Origin: Sulfuritalea sp. | GTDB lineage: Bacteria; Pseudomonadota; Gammaproteobacteria; Burkholderiales; Rhodocyclaceae | NCBI GenBank assembly: GCA_016712985.1 | Contig: JADJQA010000029.1 | Coordinates: forward strand, 7,821 to 71,820 | Length of the DNA: 64,000 nt | Direction: 5' to 3' | Shown: positions 43,221 through 51,741 of the stretch, piece by piece | Position numbering within the stretch: position 1 is the stretch's first letter | How the letters are laid out: each line of letters opens with the position of its first letter | Program-made: the position numbers and the translations under genes | Notes under the pieces: model-generated | The model's input: the letters and a program-made list of their open reading frames with translations, nothing else | Told to the model about the DNA's origin: nothing | Databases searched by the model: none

Positions 43221-43906
43221 GCTGGTTTCCGTTCTCCGAAGATTGCCGTACCAACCCTGACCAGCGTCGCGCCTTCCATGATCGCGGCTTCGAGGTCATG
43301 CGACATGCCCATCGAGAGCGTATCGAGCAACAGACCTTCCGTGTTGAACCGGTCGTGCAGTTGACGCAGCAGGGCGAAGCGGCGGCGTTGCAGTCTGACG
43401 TCGTCGCCTGGTTCGGGAATGGCCATCAGTCCGCGCAGACACAGATTCGGCAGGGCCGCCGCGGCATGCGCCAATGCGGCAGCCTGATCCGGAGCGCAGC
43501 CGCTTTTCGAGGCTTCGCCGGAGACATTCACTTGAATGCAAACCTGCAACGGCACCAGGGCCGGCGGACGTTGCGCGGCAAGGCGTTCGGCGATTTTCAG
43601 GCGGTCCAGGGTGTGCACCCAGTCGAAGTTTTCGGCCACAAGTCGCGACTTGTTGCTTTGCAGCGGCCCGATGAAATGCCATTCAAGTCCAAGGTCGGTC
43701 AGTTCGGTCGCCTTGTCGACAGCTTCCTGCGCATAATTCTCGCCGAACGCGCGTTGCCCCGCGGCGACCGCCTCGCGCACGCTGGCGGCGGGCCAGGTCT
43801 TGGAAACCGCCAGCAACTGCACGGATCCCGCCGGGCGTCCGGCGGCAACGCAGGCGGCGGCGATGCGTGCACGCACAGCTTGCAAGTTGGCGGCGATTGA
43901 TGTCAT
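43217..43906 (-). CDS. yggS: PLP homeostasis protein YggS/PLPBP
   Basis: The 229-residue pyridoxal-phosphate-binding TIM-barrel protein resembles the N-domain of alanine racemase. VQLLAVSKTWPAASVREAVA contains the PLP lysine; GENYAQEA, WHFIGPLQSNK and LSMGMSHDLEAAI (phosphate-binding) follow. It buffers cellular PLP. It diverges from pilT, with 46 bp between the starts, the usual proteobacterial order. Confidence 0.94.
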   Translation of the reverse strand: MTSIAANLQAVRARIAAACVAAGRPAGSVQLLAVSKTWPAASVREAVAAGQRAFGENYAQEAVDKATELTDLGLEWHFIGPLQSNKSRLVAENFDWVHTLDRLKIAERLAAQRPPALVPLQVCIQVNVSGEASKSGCAPDQAAALAHAAAALPNLCLRGLMAIPEPGDDVRLQRRRFALLRQLHDRFNTEGLLLDTLSMGMSHDLEAAIMEGATLVRVGTAIFGERKPA

Positions 43907-43952
43907 ATAGCGGCTTCAAAGTATATCGCACCCCCTCTACAGGAATTCGCGC

Positions 43953-44996
43953 ATGGACATCACCGAACTGCTCACTTTCGTTGTCAAGAACAAGGCGTCC
44001 GATCTGCACCTCTCGTCCGGCATGCCGCCGATGATTCGCGTGCATGGCGACGTGCGGCGCATCAATCTGCCGGCCATGGAGCACAAGGATGTTCACTCGA
44101 TGGTGTATGACATCATGAATGACGGCCAGCGCAAGGTCTATGAGGAGAACCTCGAGTGCGATTTCTCCTTTGCGGTGCCGAATCTGGCGCGCTTCCGCGT
44201 CAATGCCTTTGTCCAGAACCGGGGCGCGGCGGCGGTGATGCGGACCATTCCGTCGAAAATCCTCTCGCTGGAGGATCTCAAGGCGCCGAAGATATTCGAA
44301 GAACTGGCCGATTATCCGCGCGGCCTGGTGCTGGTGACGGGGCCGACCGGGTCGGGCAAATCGACCACCCTCGCGGCAATGGTCAATCACAAGAACGACA
44401 ATGAGTACGGGCATATCCTGACGGTCGAGGATCCGATCGAGTTCGTGCACGAATCGAAGAAGTGCCTGATCAACCAGCGCGAGGTCGGTCCGCATACGCT
44501 GTCCTTCAACAACGCCTTGCGCTCGGCCCTGCGCGAAGACCCGGACGTGATCCTGGTCGGTGAAATGCGCGACCTGGAAACCATCCGGCTGGCCATGTCC
44601 GGCGCGGAAACCGGGCACCTGGTGTTCGGCACGCTGCACACATCTTCCGCGGCGAAGACCATCGACCGCATCATCGACGTGTTTCCTGCCGCCGAAAAGG
44701 AAATGATCCGTGCCATGCTTTCGGAATCGCTGCGGGCGGTGATCTCGCAGACCCTGTGCAAGACCATGGACGGCCAGGGCCGCGTCGCCGCGCATGAGAT
44801 CATGGTGGGCACGCCGGCGATCCGCAACCTGATCCGCGAGGCCAAGGTGGCGCAGATGTATTCGGCGATTCAGACCGGCCAGAATTTTGGCATGCAGACA
44901 CTGGACCAGAACCTGTCGGATCTGGTCAAGAAGAAAGTCATCTCGCCCGGCGAAGCGCGCGCCAAGGCGGCCAACAAGGATAATTTCCCCGGCTGA
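43953..44996 (+). CDS. pilT: Type IV pilus retraction ATPase PilT
   Basis: The 347-residue hexameric ATPase depolymerises type IV pili for twitching motility. Features: the N-terminal PAS-like domain (NKASDLHLSSGMPPMIRVHG), Walker A GPTGSGKST (residues 130-138), the Asp box, Walker B (PDVILVGEMRDLETI), the His box (GHLVFGTLHTSSAAKTIDRI) and the retraction motif AIRNLIRE-like sequence (TPAIRNLIREAKVAQM). The last seven codons lie inside a perfect 20-bp inverted repeat. Confidence 0.96.
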   Translation: MDITELLTFVVKNKASDLHLSSGMPPMIRVHGDVRRINLPAMEHKDVHSMVYDIMNDGQRKVYEENLECDFSFAVPNLARFRVNAFVQNRGAAAVMRTIPSKILSLEDLKAPKIFEELADYPRGLVLVTGPTGSGKSTTLAAMVNHKNDNEYGHILTVEDPIEFVHESKKCLINQREVGPHTLSFNNALRSALREDPDVILVGEMRDLETIRLAMSGAETGHLVFGTLHTSSAAKTIDRIIDVFPAAEKEMIRAMLSESLRAVISQTLCKTMDGQGRVAAHEIMVGTPAIRNLIREAKVAQMYSAIQTGQNFGMQTLDQNLSDLVKKKVISPGEARAKAANKDNFPG

Positions 44997-45017
44997 CAGC
45001 CGGGGAAATTATCCTTG
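44975..45017 (+). terminator. Perfect 20-bp hairpin overlapping the pilT stop codon
   Basis: CAAGGATAATTTCCCCGGCT (44975-44994) pairs perfectly with 44998-45017 around a 3-nt loop, and the TGA of pilT lies at its tip. There is no U-run directly after (TCGAAG follows), so it may stop or process the pilT-pilU transcript or protect the pilT 3' end, instead of acting as a simple terminator. Confidence 0.65.
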
Positions 45018-45028
45018 TCGAAGACACC

Positions 45029-45085
45029 CACCCCTCCCGACCTCCCCTCAAGGGGAGGCGACTGAATGGAGCCGCTGACGCGGCT
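45029..45085 (+). repeat. Dispersed repeat copy 1
   Basis: A C-rich segment with a CCTCCCCT...AGGGGAGG hairpin (45041-45058) and a following ACTGAATGG-type tail recurs at about 46980-47036. Confidence 0.5.
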
Positions 45086-45117
45086 GGAGTACGAAGAAAC
45101 TACCGGAGATTTGCACT

Positions 45118-46254
45118 ATGGAACGCGATGAAGGTTTGAAGTTCATGTACCAGCTCCTGACCATGATGATGCAGAAGAAGGGCTCGGACTTGTTCATTAC
45201 GTCCGGTTTCCCGCCGGCCATCAAGATCGACGGCAAGATGACGCCGGCGACCACGCAGCCGCTGTCATCGCAGCATACGCAGGAACTGGCGCGCGCCATC
45301 ATGAACGACAAGCAGGCCGCCGAGTTCGAGGCGACCAAGGAATGCAATTTCGCGATCTCGCCGGCGAGCATCGGCCGCTTCCGCGTCAATGCCTTCATCC
45401 AGCAGGGGCGCGTCGGCGTTGTTCTGCGTACCATCAACGTGCAGATTCCCGAGTTCGAGGAACTCAACCTGCCGCCGGTGCTGAAGGATGTGGCGATGAC
45501 CAAGCGCGGCCTGGTGCTGTTTGTCGGCGGCACGGGTTGCGGCAAGTCAACCTCGCTGGCGGCGATGATCGGCTATCGCAACCAGAACAGCTACGGCCAC
45601 ATCATCACCATCGAGGATCCGGTCGAATACGTTCATGAGCACCGCAACTGCGTGATCACGCAACGCGAGGTTGGCGTCGACACCGATTCATGGGAGGCTG
45701 CGCTGAAGAACACCCTGCGCCAGGCGCCCGACGTGATCCTGATCGGGGAGATCCGCGACCGGGAAGTCATGGAGCACGCCATCGCCTTCGCCGAAACCGG
45801 CCACCTGGCTCTGGGAACGCTGCACGCCAACAACTCCAACCAGGCGATCGACCGGATGATCAATTTCTTCCCCGAGGAGCGCCGACCGCAGTTGTTGATG
45901 GATCTTTCGCTCAATCTCAAGGCCGTCATTTCACAGCGACTGCTTCCCCTCAAGGAGGGCAAGGGCCGCGCGGCGGCGGTTGAAGTCTTGCTCAACTCGC
46001 CGCTGATTGCCGATCTGATCCACAAGGGCGAGGTGCACGGCATCAAGGAGGTCATGAAGAAGTCAAAGGAACTCGGCATGAAGACCTTCGACATGGCGCT
46101 GTTCGATCTCTACGAAGAAGGTCGCATCAACTACGACGATGCGCTGCGTTTCGCCGATTCAATGAATGAAGTGCGCCTGATGATCAAACTGCACAGCAAG
46201 GATTCGCAGGACATGGATCGCCAAACCGGGATCCGCCATCTGGATATCGTATAG
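45118..46254 (+). CDS. pilU: Type IV pilus ATPase PilU
   Basis: This 378-residue PilT paralogue assists retraction. The N-terminal domain has KKGSDLFITSGFPPAIKIDG, Walker A is GGTGCGKST (residues 137-145), Walker B is PDVILIGEIRDREVMEHAI and the His box is GHLALGTLHANNSNQAID. The C-terminal extension (QDMDRQTGIRHLDIV) is typical of PilU. It is separated from pilT by 121 bp that hold a strong hairpin and a repeat. Confidence 0.95.
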   Translation: MERDEGLKFMYQLLTMMMQKKGSDLFITSGFPPAIKIDGKMTPATTQPLSSQHTQELARAIMNDKQAAEFEATKECNFAISPASIGRFRVNAFIQQGRVGVVLRTINVQIPEFEELNLPPVLKDVAMTKRGLVLFVGGTGCGKSTSLAAMIGYRNQNSYGHIITIEDPVEYVHEHRNCVITQREVGVDTDSWEAALKNTLRQAPDVILIGEIRDREVMEHAIAFAETGHLALGTLHANNSNQAIDRMINFFPEERRPQLLMDLSLNLKAVISQRLLPLKEGKGRAAAVEVLLNSPLIADLIHKGEVHGIKEVMKKSKELGMKTFDMALFDLYEEGRINYDDALRFADSMNEVRLMIKLHSKDSQDMDRQTGIRHLDIV

Positions 46255-46332
46255 TGGGCAATTGACTGCCTGCCCGTGGCGCTGTTCCACCACGGGCGCG
46301 CGGCCCGCGCGGCATGACGCCGTGCTTCCCGG

Positions 46333-46919
46333 ATGTCATCACACGCCATGGTCGCCGACACGCAGAGCCAGCCGAGCAAGACCGAATGCCGCGGCGACCT
46401 GGAAGCGATTGCCCACCTGACGGCAAAAGTTTGCAGCATCTGGGGAACGGCCGAACTGGATACTTACCTTAGCGGGCTGCTGATGGATGCGCGTGATGGC
46501 GCACGTCGGGGCTTGCCGGTGCCGGTTGCCGAAGAGGTTCTGTTCCTGGCACAGACCAACAAGTTGATCCGTGCCATGGACCTGGCCAAGGTGCAAAGCA
46601 GCCGCTCAGGGAGGCGTACCGGATGGTCGACGAAGGCGATCAGGTGCGGCTCAGGATCGACGCGCTCGACGATCCGTCGGTTTCGCGCGATACGATAACG
46701 CGTGCAAGTCGTTCGTCGGTAGACTTGGGAAGGCGTGCCCTCCCGCGCACCACCCCCGACAGGCGTGCCGTCCCGCGCGGTACCGAGAATCGAGGACGTG
46801 ATGATCGAGAACGTGGTTTTGGTGCCTTGTTGCGGATGCTGGGCAAGTGGCTTCTGGGCGCGATCGTGCTGTTGCTGGCCCTTCACTATGTCTGGCCGAT
46901 CTTGATGGCACTGATCTAA
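46333..46919 (+). pseudogene. Hypothetical membrane-anchored protein, frameshifted
   Basis: The first frame (from 46333: ECRGDLEAIAHLTAKVCSIW, then EEVLFLAQTNKLIRAMDLAK) makes sense up to about 46597. The next frame then continues it (PLREAYRMVDEGDQVRLRID) and ends with a membrane helix (LGKWLLGAIVLLLALHYVWP, stop 46919). The join requires a one-base change near CAAAGCAGCCGCTC. It follows pilU in the same direction. Function unknown; the frameshift may be a sequence error. Confidence 0.5.
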
Positions 46920-46979
46920 CTCTCATGGCAGCGAGGGACACGCGCTGATGATGAAACACCCGAAAGGCGAATTGAGGCC

Positions 46980-47036
46980 CGCCCCTCCCATCCTCCCCTC
47001 GCGGGGAGGCTATTGATTGGCTCGCTGCGCTCGATT
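46980..47036 (+). repeat. Dispersed repeat copy 2
   Basis: It resembles 45029-45085: CCCCTCCC-x-x-CCTCCCCTC, a short inverted GGGGAGG, then a TGATTGG tail. The rest of this 190-base gap shows nothing else. Confidence 0.5.
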
Positions 47037-47112
47037 ATCACCAGTCGCTCCGAAGGAGTTATGTCACGTTAATCTTTGCCGAACCGAGGGGCAGCAACGC
47101 GCAGCGAACATG

Positions 47113-48276
47113 CTACTTGTCGCGCCGGCTGCCGGCGATGATTTCGATGTTGTACAGGCGGCACTCCAGCGCGCCGTTGTAGAGCGGAATCCTGCGCGAT
47201 GTCTGGAGCCGGATCAGTTTGGGCAGCCGCGTGTCGGCCGACAGAAACCAGCAGTTCCAGCCGGCGAAGCGCTGCTTGAGCGCGTCGCCGAGCAGCGGGT
47301 AGAACGCGGCAAGTTCCTCTTCGCTGCCCAGTCGTTCGCCGTAAGGCGGATTGGCCACCAGCACGCCCGCCGCCGCGGGGGCGGACCGCTTCAGCAGGTC
47401 GGAGGTTTCCAGCGTGACCAGGCCGTCCAGCCCGGCATGGGCGAGGTTCTGCCTGGTGCGGGCGACCGCATCGGCGGAATTGTCGCTACCGAAAATTGGC
47501 AGGGCCGTTGCCTCGCGGCGACGCGCGGCGGCTTCGCGCTGCAGCGTGCGCCAGAGGCCGGCGTCGAATGACTTGAGGTGTTCGAAGCCGAAATCCCCCG
47601 GTTCGCGCGACAGCCCCGGCGCGTCGTCGAGGCAGACCTGCGCGGCCTCCAGCAGGAAGGTGCCGCTGCCGCACATCGGATCGAGCAGCGGCTGGGCCGG
47701 CGTTGCGTGCGGCTGCCAGCCGGAAAGCCGCAGTATGCCGGCGGCAAGGTTTTCCTTGAGCGGCGCGCCGACCTTGGCCAGCTTGTGGCCGCGCAGGTAG
47801 AGCGGTTCGCCGGAGGTGTCGAGATACAGTGTGGCCTGTTGTTCGGTGATGAACAGGTGGATGCGCACCTCGGGCTTGCGCGTATTGACACTGGGGCGTC
47901 GTCCGGTCTCGGCGCGAAAGCGGTCGCAGACGGCATCCTTGACCTTCAGCGTGATGAATTCGAGGCTCTTGAGCGGCGAGCGGATTGCCGTCACATAGAC
48001 GCGAATCGAGCGATCCACGGAAAACAGCCGCGTCCAGTCCACATCGTAGGCCAGCCGATAGACATCGGCTTCGTTGCGATAGCCGCCCTGCGCGATGCGC
48101 CACAAGACCCGCGTCGCGATCCGCGATTCGAGGTTGATGCGGTAGCCGGTTTCCAGGCTGCCATTGCAGCCGGCGCCGCCCGGCACCACTGAAATCTCCT
48201 GGCCGCCGGCGCCGGTGAGGTCTTCCGCGAGCAGGGGCTCGAGGCCGCGGGGGCAAGTGACGAAATAGTGGTTCAG
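47113..48276 (-). CDS. 23S rRNA m2G methyltransferase, RlmL/THUMP type
   Basis: This is a THUMP plus SAM-methyltransferase protein of about 387 residues. Near the N-terminus it reads NHYFVTCPRGLEPLLAEDLT. The methylase part has LLDPMCGSGTFLLEAAQVCL, FGSDNSADAV and the catalytic NPPYGERL. It corresponds to the N-terminal module of RlmL and should methylate guanosine in 23S rRNA. The expected TTG start is CTG here (48276), apparently through loss of one T; the duplicated copy at 49363 keeps TTG. Otherwise the first start is GTG at 48192 or 48189. Confidence 0.85.
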   Translation of the reverse strand: MNHYFVTCPRGLEPLLAEDLTGAGGQEISVVPGGAGCNGSLETGYRINLESRIATRVLWRIAQGGYRNEADVYRLAYDVDWTRLFSVDRSIRVYVTAIRSPLKSLEFITLKVKDAVCDRFRAETGRRPSVNTRKPEVRIHLFITEQQATLYLDTSGEPLYLRGHKLAKVGAPLKENLAAGILRLSGWQPHATPAQPLLDPMCGSGTFLLEAAQVCLDDAPGLSREPGDFGFEHLKSFDAGLWRTLQREAAARRREATALPIFGSDNSADAVARTRQNLAHAGLDGLVTLETSDLLKRSAPAAAGVLVANPPYGERLGSEEELAAFYPLLGDALKQRFAGWNCWFLSADTRLPKLIRLQTSRRIPLYNGALECRLYNIEIIAGSRRDK

Positions 48277-48449
48277 GCGAAATCCCGGTGGCGATCGATG
48301 CCGATATTATCGTCATTCATCGACCCCGAGGACTCGGGTCCGATTCGAGTCACAGCGCGTACGTTTTGGCGGCGCCGGACAGGCGTCGGGCAAGAACCCG
48401 GCGCTCGTGGCACGGGTATCGGGAGCGAACACGCTGGCAACCAGGTCGG

Positions 48450-49238
48450 CTAAGGCAATTCCTCGACCTTGAGCAAGAGTCGGCGCTGGCGGGACGCCGA
48501 TTCGGCGCCGCCTCTGGCGCTGGCACCCACGCTGCCGCTTAGTTCCGCGACGGATCCGCCGACTTCCATCCATTCGCCGAGGCGGCCGCTGACCGTCGTG
48601 AACAGGCGTTGGGTATTCACGGAGCCGGGAAGCGGCCCCGGCGTGTCGTCGCGCGGGCGGATTTCCAGCGTCACGCGCTCGCCGCTCAGGCGTGGCACGG
48701 CGACGAAGCCGGTACCGAGGTCGCGCTGCACAAAGGATTCCGCCACGACGGCGCCTTGCGGGGTCAGGATCAACTGGCGCAGCGGCAGCAAAAACGATTG
48801 GCCGACCATGATCGCGGCGAGGCCGCCGTCGATGGTCTGCACCTGTTGCGACACTTCGCGTCGGCTACGGTTGTCGGACTGGTAAAGATGGCCGCGGCCG
48901 GAAATCGACGTGCCCCCAGCGCCGACGTCCACCCGCCCGGAAACTCCCGCGCCGCGTTCGGCACCGCTGTCGGCACCGTCCTGGCGCACGCTGATCATCA
49001 GGCGTCGCGGTGGCGTGTCCAGCGCCGCGACCAGTTCGCGAATCTCGGCCTGGTTGCGGCCCGAGGCGCGCAGGAAGAGCTTGTCGTTCATGCCGGAAAG
49101 CGCGCCTCCGGGCTCGACGAACGGTGCGATCTGCGGCAGCAGTTGTTCCGCGCTGCGATGCCTGAGGCTGATGATCTCCAGCGTCTGGCCCCAGGCCAGA
49201 TTGCCGAGCAGGAGCAATGCGAGGAAGAGTCGTTTCAT
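48450..49238 (-). CDS. Secretin N-domain-like periplasmic protein
   Basis: The 262-residue protein has a signal peptide (MKRLFLALLLLGNLAWGQ) and a secretin short domain (EIISLRHRSAEQLLPQIAPF, then ELVAALDTPPRRLMISVRQD), as in the N1-type domains of type II/III secretins. The remainder carries a secretin-like strand region (LPGSVNTQRLFTTVSGRLGE) but is too short for a full pore. It may be a stand-alone pilotin-like or regulatory secretin-domain protein. The ATG at 49238 has GGTGG upstream. It sits between two copies of the rlmL 5' end. Confidence 0.65.
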   Translation of the reverse strand: MKRLFLALLLLGNLAWGQTLEIISLRHRSAEQLLPQIAPFVEPGGALSGMNDKLFLRASGRNQAEIRELVAALDTPPRRLMISVRQDGADSGAERGAGVSGRVDVGAGGTSISGRGHLYQSDNRSRREVSQQVQTIDGGLAAIMVGQSFLLPLRQLILTPQGAVVAESFVQRDLGTGFVAVPRLSGERVTLEIRPRDDTPGPLPGSVNTQRLFTTVSGRLGEWMEVGGSVAELSGSVGASARGGAESASRQRRLLLKVEELP

Positions 49239-49363
49239 GAGGTCGCCACCCGTTTCCATGCCGTTGCAGCCGCCACCGCAATTTCCTGGCCGCCGGCGCC
49301 GGTGAGGTCTTCCGCGAGCAGGGGCTCGAGGACGCGCGGACAGGTAACCAAATAGTGGTTCAA
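49235..49363 (-). pseudogene. Duplicated 5' fragment of the rlmL-like gene
   Basis: A TTG-started frame of 42 codons (MNHYLVTCPRVLEPLLAEDL) copies the start of the methyltransferase at 48276 and below. About 47 bp are identical (TGGCCGCCGGCGCCGGTGAG and on), and similarity extends over roughly 110 bp, including upstream sequence. It ends at a TGA overlapping the start of the secretin-domain gene. Confidence 0.7.
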
Positions 49364-49398
49364 GGCGAATTTTCGGTGGCGATCGATGCAGACATTAT

Positions 49399-49419
49399 GT
49401 CACCGCGGGATGCGGTGAC
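49399..49419. repeat. Short inverted repeat
   Basis: GTCACCGC and GCGGTGAC (8-bp arms, 5-nt loop) lie between the rlmL fragment and the kinase gene; this may be an operator or a weak terminator. Confidence 0.4.
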
Positions 49420-49534
49420 GGTATCCCTTGCGGATATCGGCGCCATCACGCTGGCACGAGTGAAGCGGGGGTGCAGCCGGCAGCGTCGGTGCGCTTTGCG
49501 CTACCATTGACGGCCAATCAAGCCAGATCAACGG

Positions 49535-51247
49535 GTGGCGTTTGTCGTGACCTCCGATCTTCCGCAGACCTTGTCTCCAGCCTTGTCGGCGGGCTACCTG
49601 TTGAAGGAGTACAGCCTTCTCGGAGTTCTCGGCATGGGAGCGTTTGGCATAACCTATCTGGCGGCTGACAACTACCTCCAGTTAAAGGTCGCCATCAAGG
49701 AGTATTTTCCGTCAAGCGCGGCCGTGCGAAATCATTTCTCGGGCTCCGTCGCAGTGAAGTCGGAACGGGCCCAGGCGGAATTCCTGTGGGGCCGCGAGCG
49801 CTTCATGCGCGAGGCACAAACACTTGCGCGGTTTCGCCACAAGAATATCGTCCAGGTGTTTCGCTACCTTGAAGGCAACGGGACATGCTACATGGTCATG
49901 GCCTACGAAGAAGGCAAGAGCCTGGAGCAGGCGCTGTCCGAAGACGCGATCCAGTGGAATGAACAAACCACGCTCGCCATGGTCATGCCCTTGCTGGATG
50001 GCCTGGAGTCGGTTCATCAGGCCGGTTTTCTGCATCGGGATATCAAGCCAGCCAATATCGTTCTTCGCTCCAACGACGAGGGTCCTGTCCTTCTAGATTT
50101 TGGTGCGGCCCGAAGCGCTGTTGCCAATGAGGCGATGACGGTCGTATTGAGTCATGGCTACGGTCCGCCTGAACAGTATTCGCGTCACGGCAACCAGGGC
50201 GCGTGGACAGACATCTATGCAATGGCGGGGGTGCTCTACCGAATCGCGACGGGAGCCGTTCCACCCCTGTCCCTTCACCGTCTCAAGAACGATGCGCTGA
50301 TTCCGGCGGCGTTCCTCGGCAAGGGCCGGTTCAGCGCGGGTTTTCTCGAGGCGATTGACTTGGCCTTGAATGTTGATGAAACCAAGCGGCCTCAGAGCAT
50401 CGGCGAATGGCGGCGGTTGCTGACGCGTGGCATGGCCAATGGCGCGGTAGTCGTGGCCCCTGGAAGCGAGGCCAAGCGGAGCGGGATCCACACCAATACG
50501 CCGTTGGCGGATCATGCGGCAATGCGCGCCGCGCCGGATCCAGATTCGGGTCATTATCAAGCCAGGGTTGCAGATGGAAACGTCGCTCGCGCGACAAGCG
50601 ATGCTTCGTCGAGTCATGGTCGTCGCGGAGTTGGTCAATCCGCTGGCTCTCGGCGTACCGGGCGAATGGCGGAGGACTCCTCAGCGGGGTGGCTGGGACG
50701 CCTCGGGGTGACAATGATTGCTCACCCCTTCCTGACCCTGCTGCTCTTACTGGCGGCGATCGCCATCGCCATTTATTCATCGCCACGTTCGGGCTCGCGG
50801 GAACAGTCGAACCCGCCGGCGATCCCGCCGACCACGGGATCCAGGGCCGGCGCTTCCCAGGCAGAACCCGCGGTGATTTCCCATGACCGCACTGGCCGGG
50901 CTCCCGGCCTTTCCGTGCCGATTGCCGCCGACGCCCAAGAACCTCCCCGCGACGAACCCGCGCATAGAACGCCGTCGAATGCCGACGAGCGTCGTCGGGC
51001 GCCGCCCGCCGAAGCCTTCGCCGCATGTTCGGGCCAGCTTCCGGGCGCCGGTTGCAGTTTCCTTTTTCGCGGCAATGAAAGTTTGCGGGGAGCATGCGCG
51101 GGGCTGCCTGACGGATCACTGATCTGCAAGCCAGACAGAGGCGGCGAGCGGGCAGACAGACCGCGAGTCGTGCTGCCACTTCGCCAGGACAACCATCAGG
51201 ATCCTTACCGGAATCCGACCGATAACCGCTCGCCGCGCCTGAGATAG
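49535..51247 (+). CDS. Membrane-anchored Ser/Thr protein kinase (Hanks type)
   Basis: The 570-residue protein has an N-terminal kinase: glycine loop LGVLGMGAFGITYLA, VAIKEY with Lys55, HRDIKPANIV (His167-Asp169) and DFGAAR (Asp188). A Ser/Pro-rich linker, one membrane helix (about residues 394-416, LTLLLLLAAIAIAI) and a Pro-rich extracytoplasmic part follow. It ends with a four-cysteine module (ACSGQLPGAGCSF, then GACAGLPDGSLICKP). The GTG at 49535 is used; a GTG at 49547 is possible. The targets and the sensed ligand are unknown. Confidence 0.9.
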   Translation: MAFVVTSDLPQTLSPALSAGYLLKEYSLLGVLGMGAFGITYLAADNYLQLKVAIKEYFPSSAAVRNHFSGSVAVKSERAQAEFLWGRERFMREAQTLARFRHKNIVQVFRYLEGNGTCYMVMAYEEGKSLEQALSEDAIQWNEQTTLAMVMPLLDGLESVHQAGFLHRDIKPANIVLRSNDEGPVLLDFGAARSAVANEAMTVVLSHGYGPPEQYSRHGNQGAWTDIYAMAGVLYRIATGAVPPLSLHRLKNDALIPAAFLGKGRFSAGFLEAIDLALNVDETKRPQSIGEWRRLLTRGMANGAVVVAPGSEAKRSGIHTNTPLADHAAMRAAPDPDSGHYQARVADGNVARATSDASSSHGRRGVGQSAGSRRTGRMAEDSSAGWLGRLGVTMIAHPFLTLLLLLAAIAIAIYSSPRSGSREQSNPPAIPPTTGSRAGASQAEPAVISHDRTGRAPGLSVPIAADAQEPPRDEPAHRTPSNADERRRAPPAEAFAACSGQLPGAGCSFLFRGNESLRGACAGLPDGSLICKPDRGGERADRPRVVLPLRQDNHQDPYRNPTDNRSPRLR

Positions 51248-51324
51248 AAGTTCGCAGCGGAAACTGCCGGGTGACGGGCGCTTGGCAGCTTGCCCCCGGT
51301 CACGTCGCCCCGTCCGGGTAGCCC

Positions 51325-51741
51325 CTAGAACGGCTTCACCACCACAAGTATGCAAATGGCGACCAGCGCCAGCACTGGCACTTCGTTGAAGAAGCGAAAC
51401 CAAACATGCGTCTTCGTCGAGTTGCCGCCGGCGAACTCGGCGAGCAGCCGGCCGCACCACAGGTGATAGCCGACGAGGCCGATGACCAGCGCGGTCTTCG
51501 CGTGCAGCCAGCCACCTGCGAAGCCGTAGCCGAACCACAGCCACAGGCCCAAGCCGATCGCCAGCACGCCGATCGGCGTGACGAAGCGATAGAGTTTTTT
51601 CGCCATCAGCAACAGGCGTTCCCGTTCAGCGCGGCTGTCGGCCGGCGCCAGGGCGAGGTTCACGAAGATGCGCGGCAGGTAGAACAGGCCGGCAAACCAG
51701 CTCACGACGAAGACGATGTGGAAGGCCTTTATCCAGAGCAT
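51325..51741 (-). CDS. hemJ: HemJ-type protoporphyrinogen oxidase (UPF0093/CopD family)
   Basis: The 138-residue four-helix membrane protein has the conserved His and Lys of HemJ: IKAFHIVFVVSWFAGLFYLP, KKLYRFVTPIGVLAIGLGL, and GGWLHAKTALVIGLVGYHLW. It would oxidise protoporphyrinogen IX in heme synthesis. GGAGG lies 5 nt before the ATG. The start overlaps the end of the epimerase gene upstream by 13 bp. Confidence 0.85.
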   Translation of the reverse strand: MLWIKAFHIVFVVSWFAGLFYLPRIFVNLALAPADSRAERERLLLMAKKLYRFVTPIGVLAIGLGLWLWFGYGFAGGWLHAKTALVIGLVGYHLWCGRLLAEFAGGNSTKTHVWFRFFNEVPVLALVAICILVVVKPF

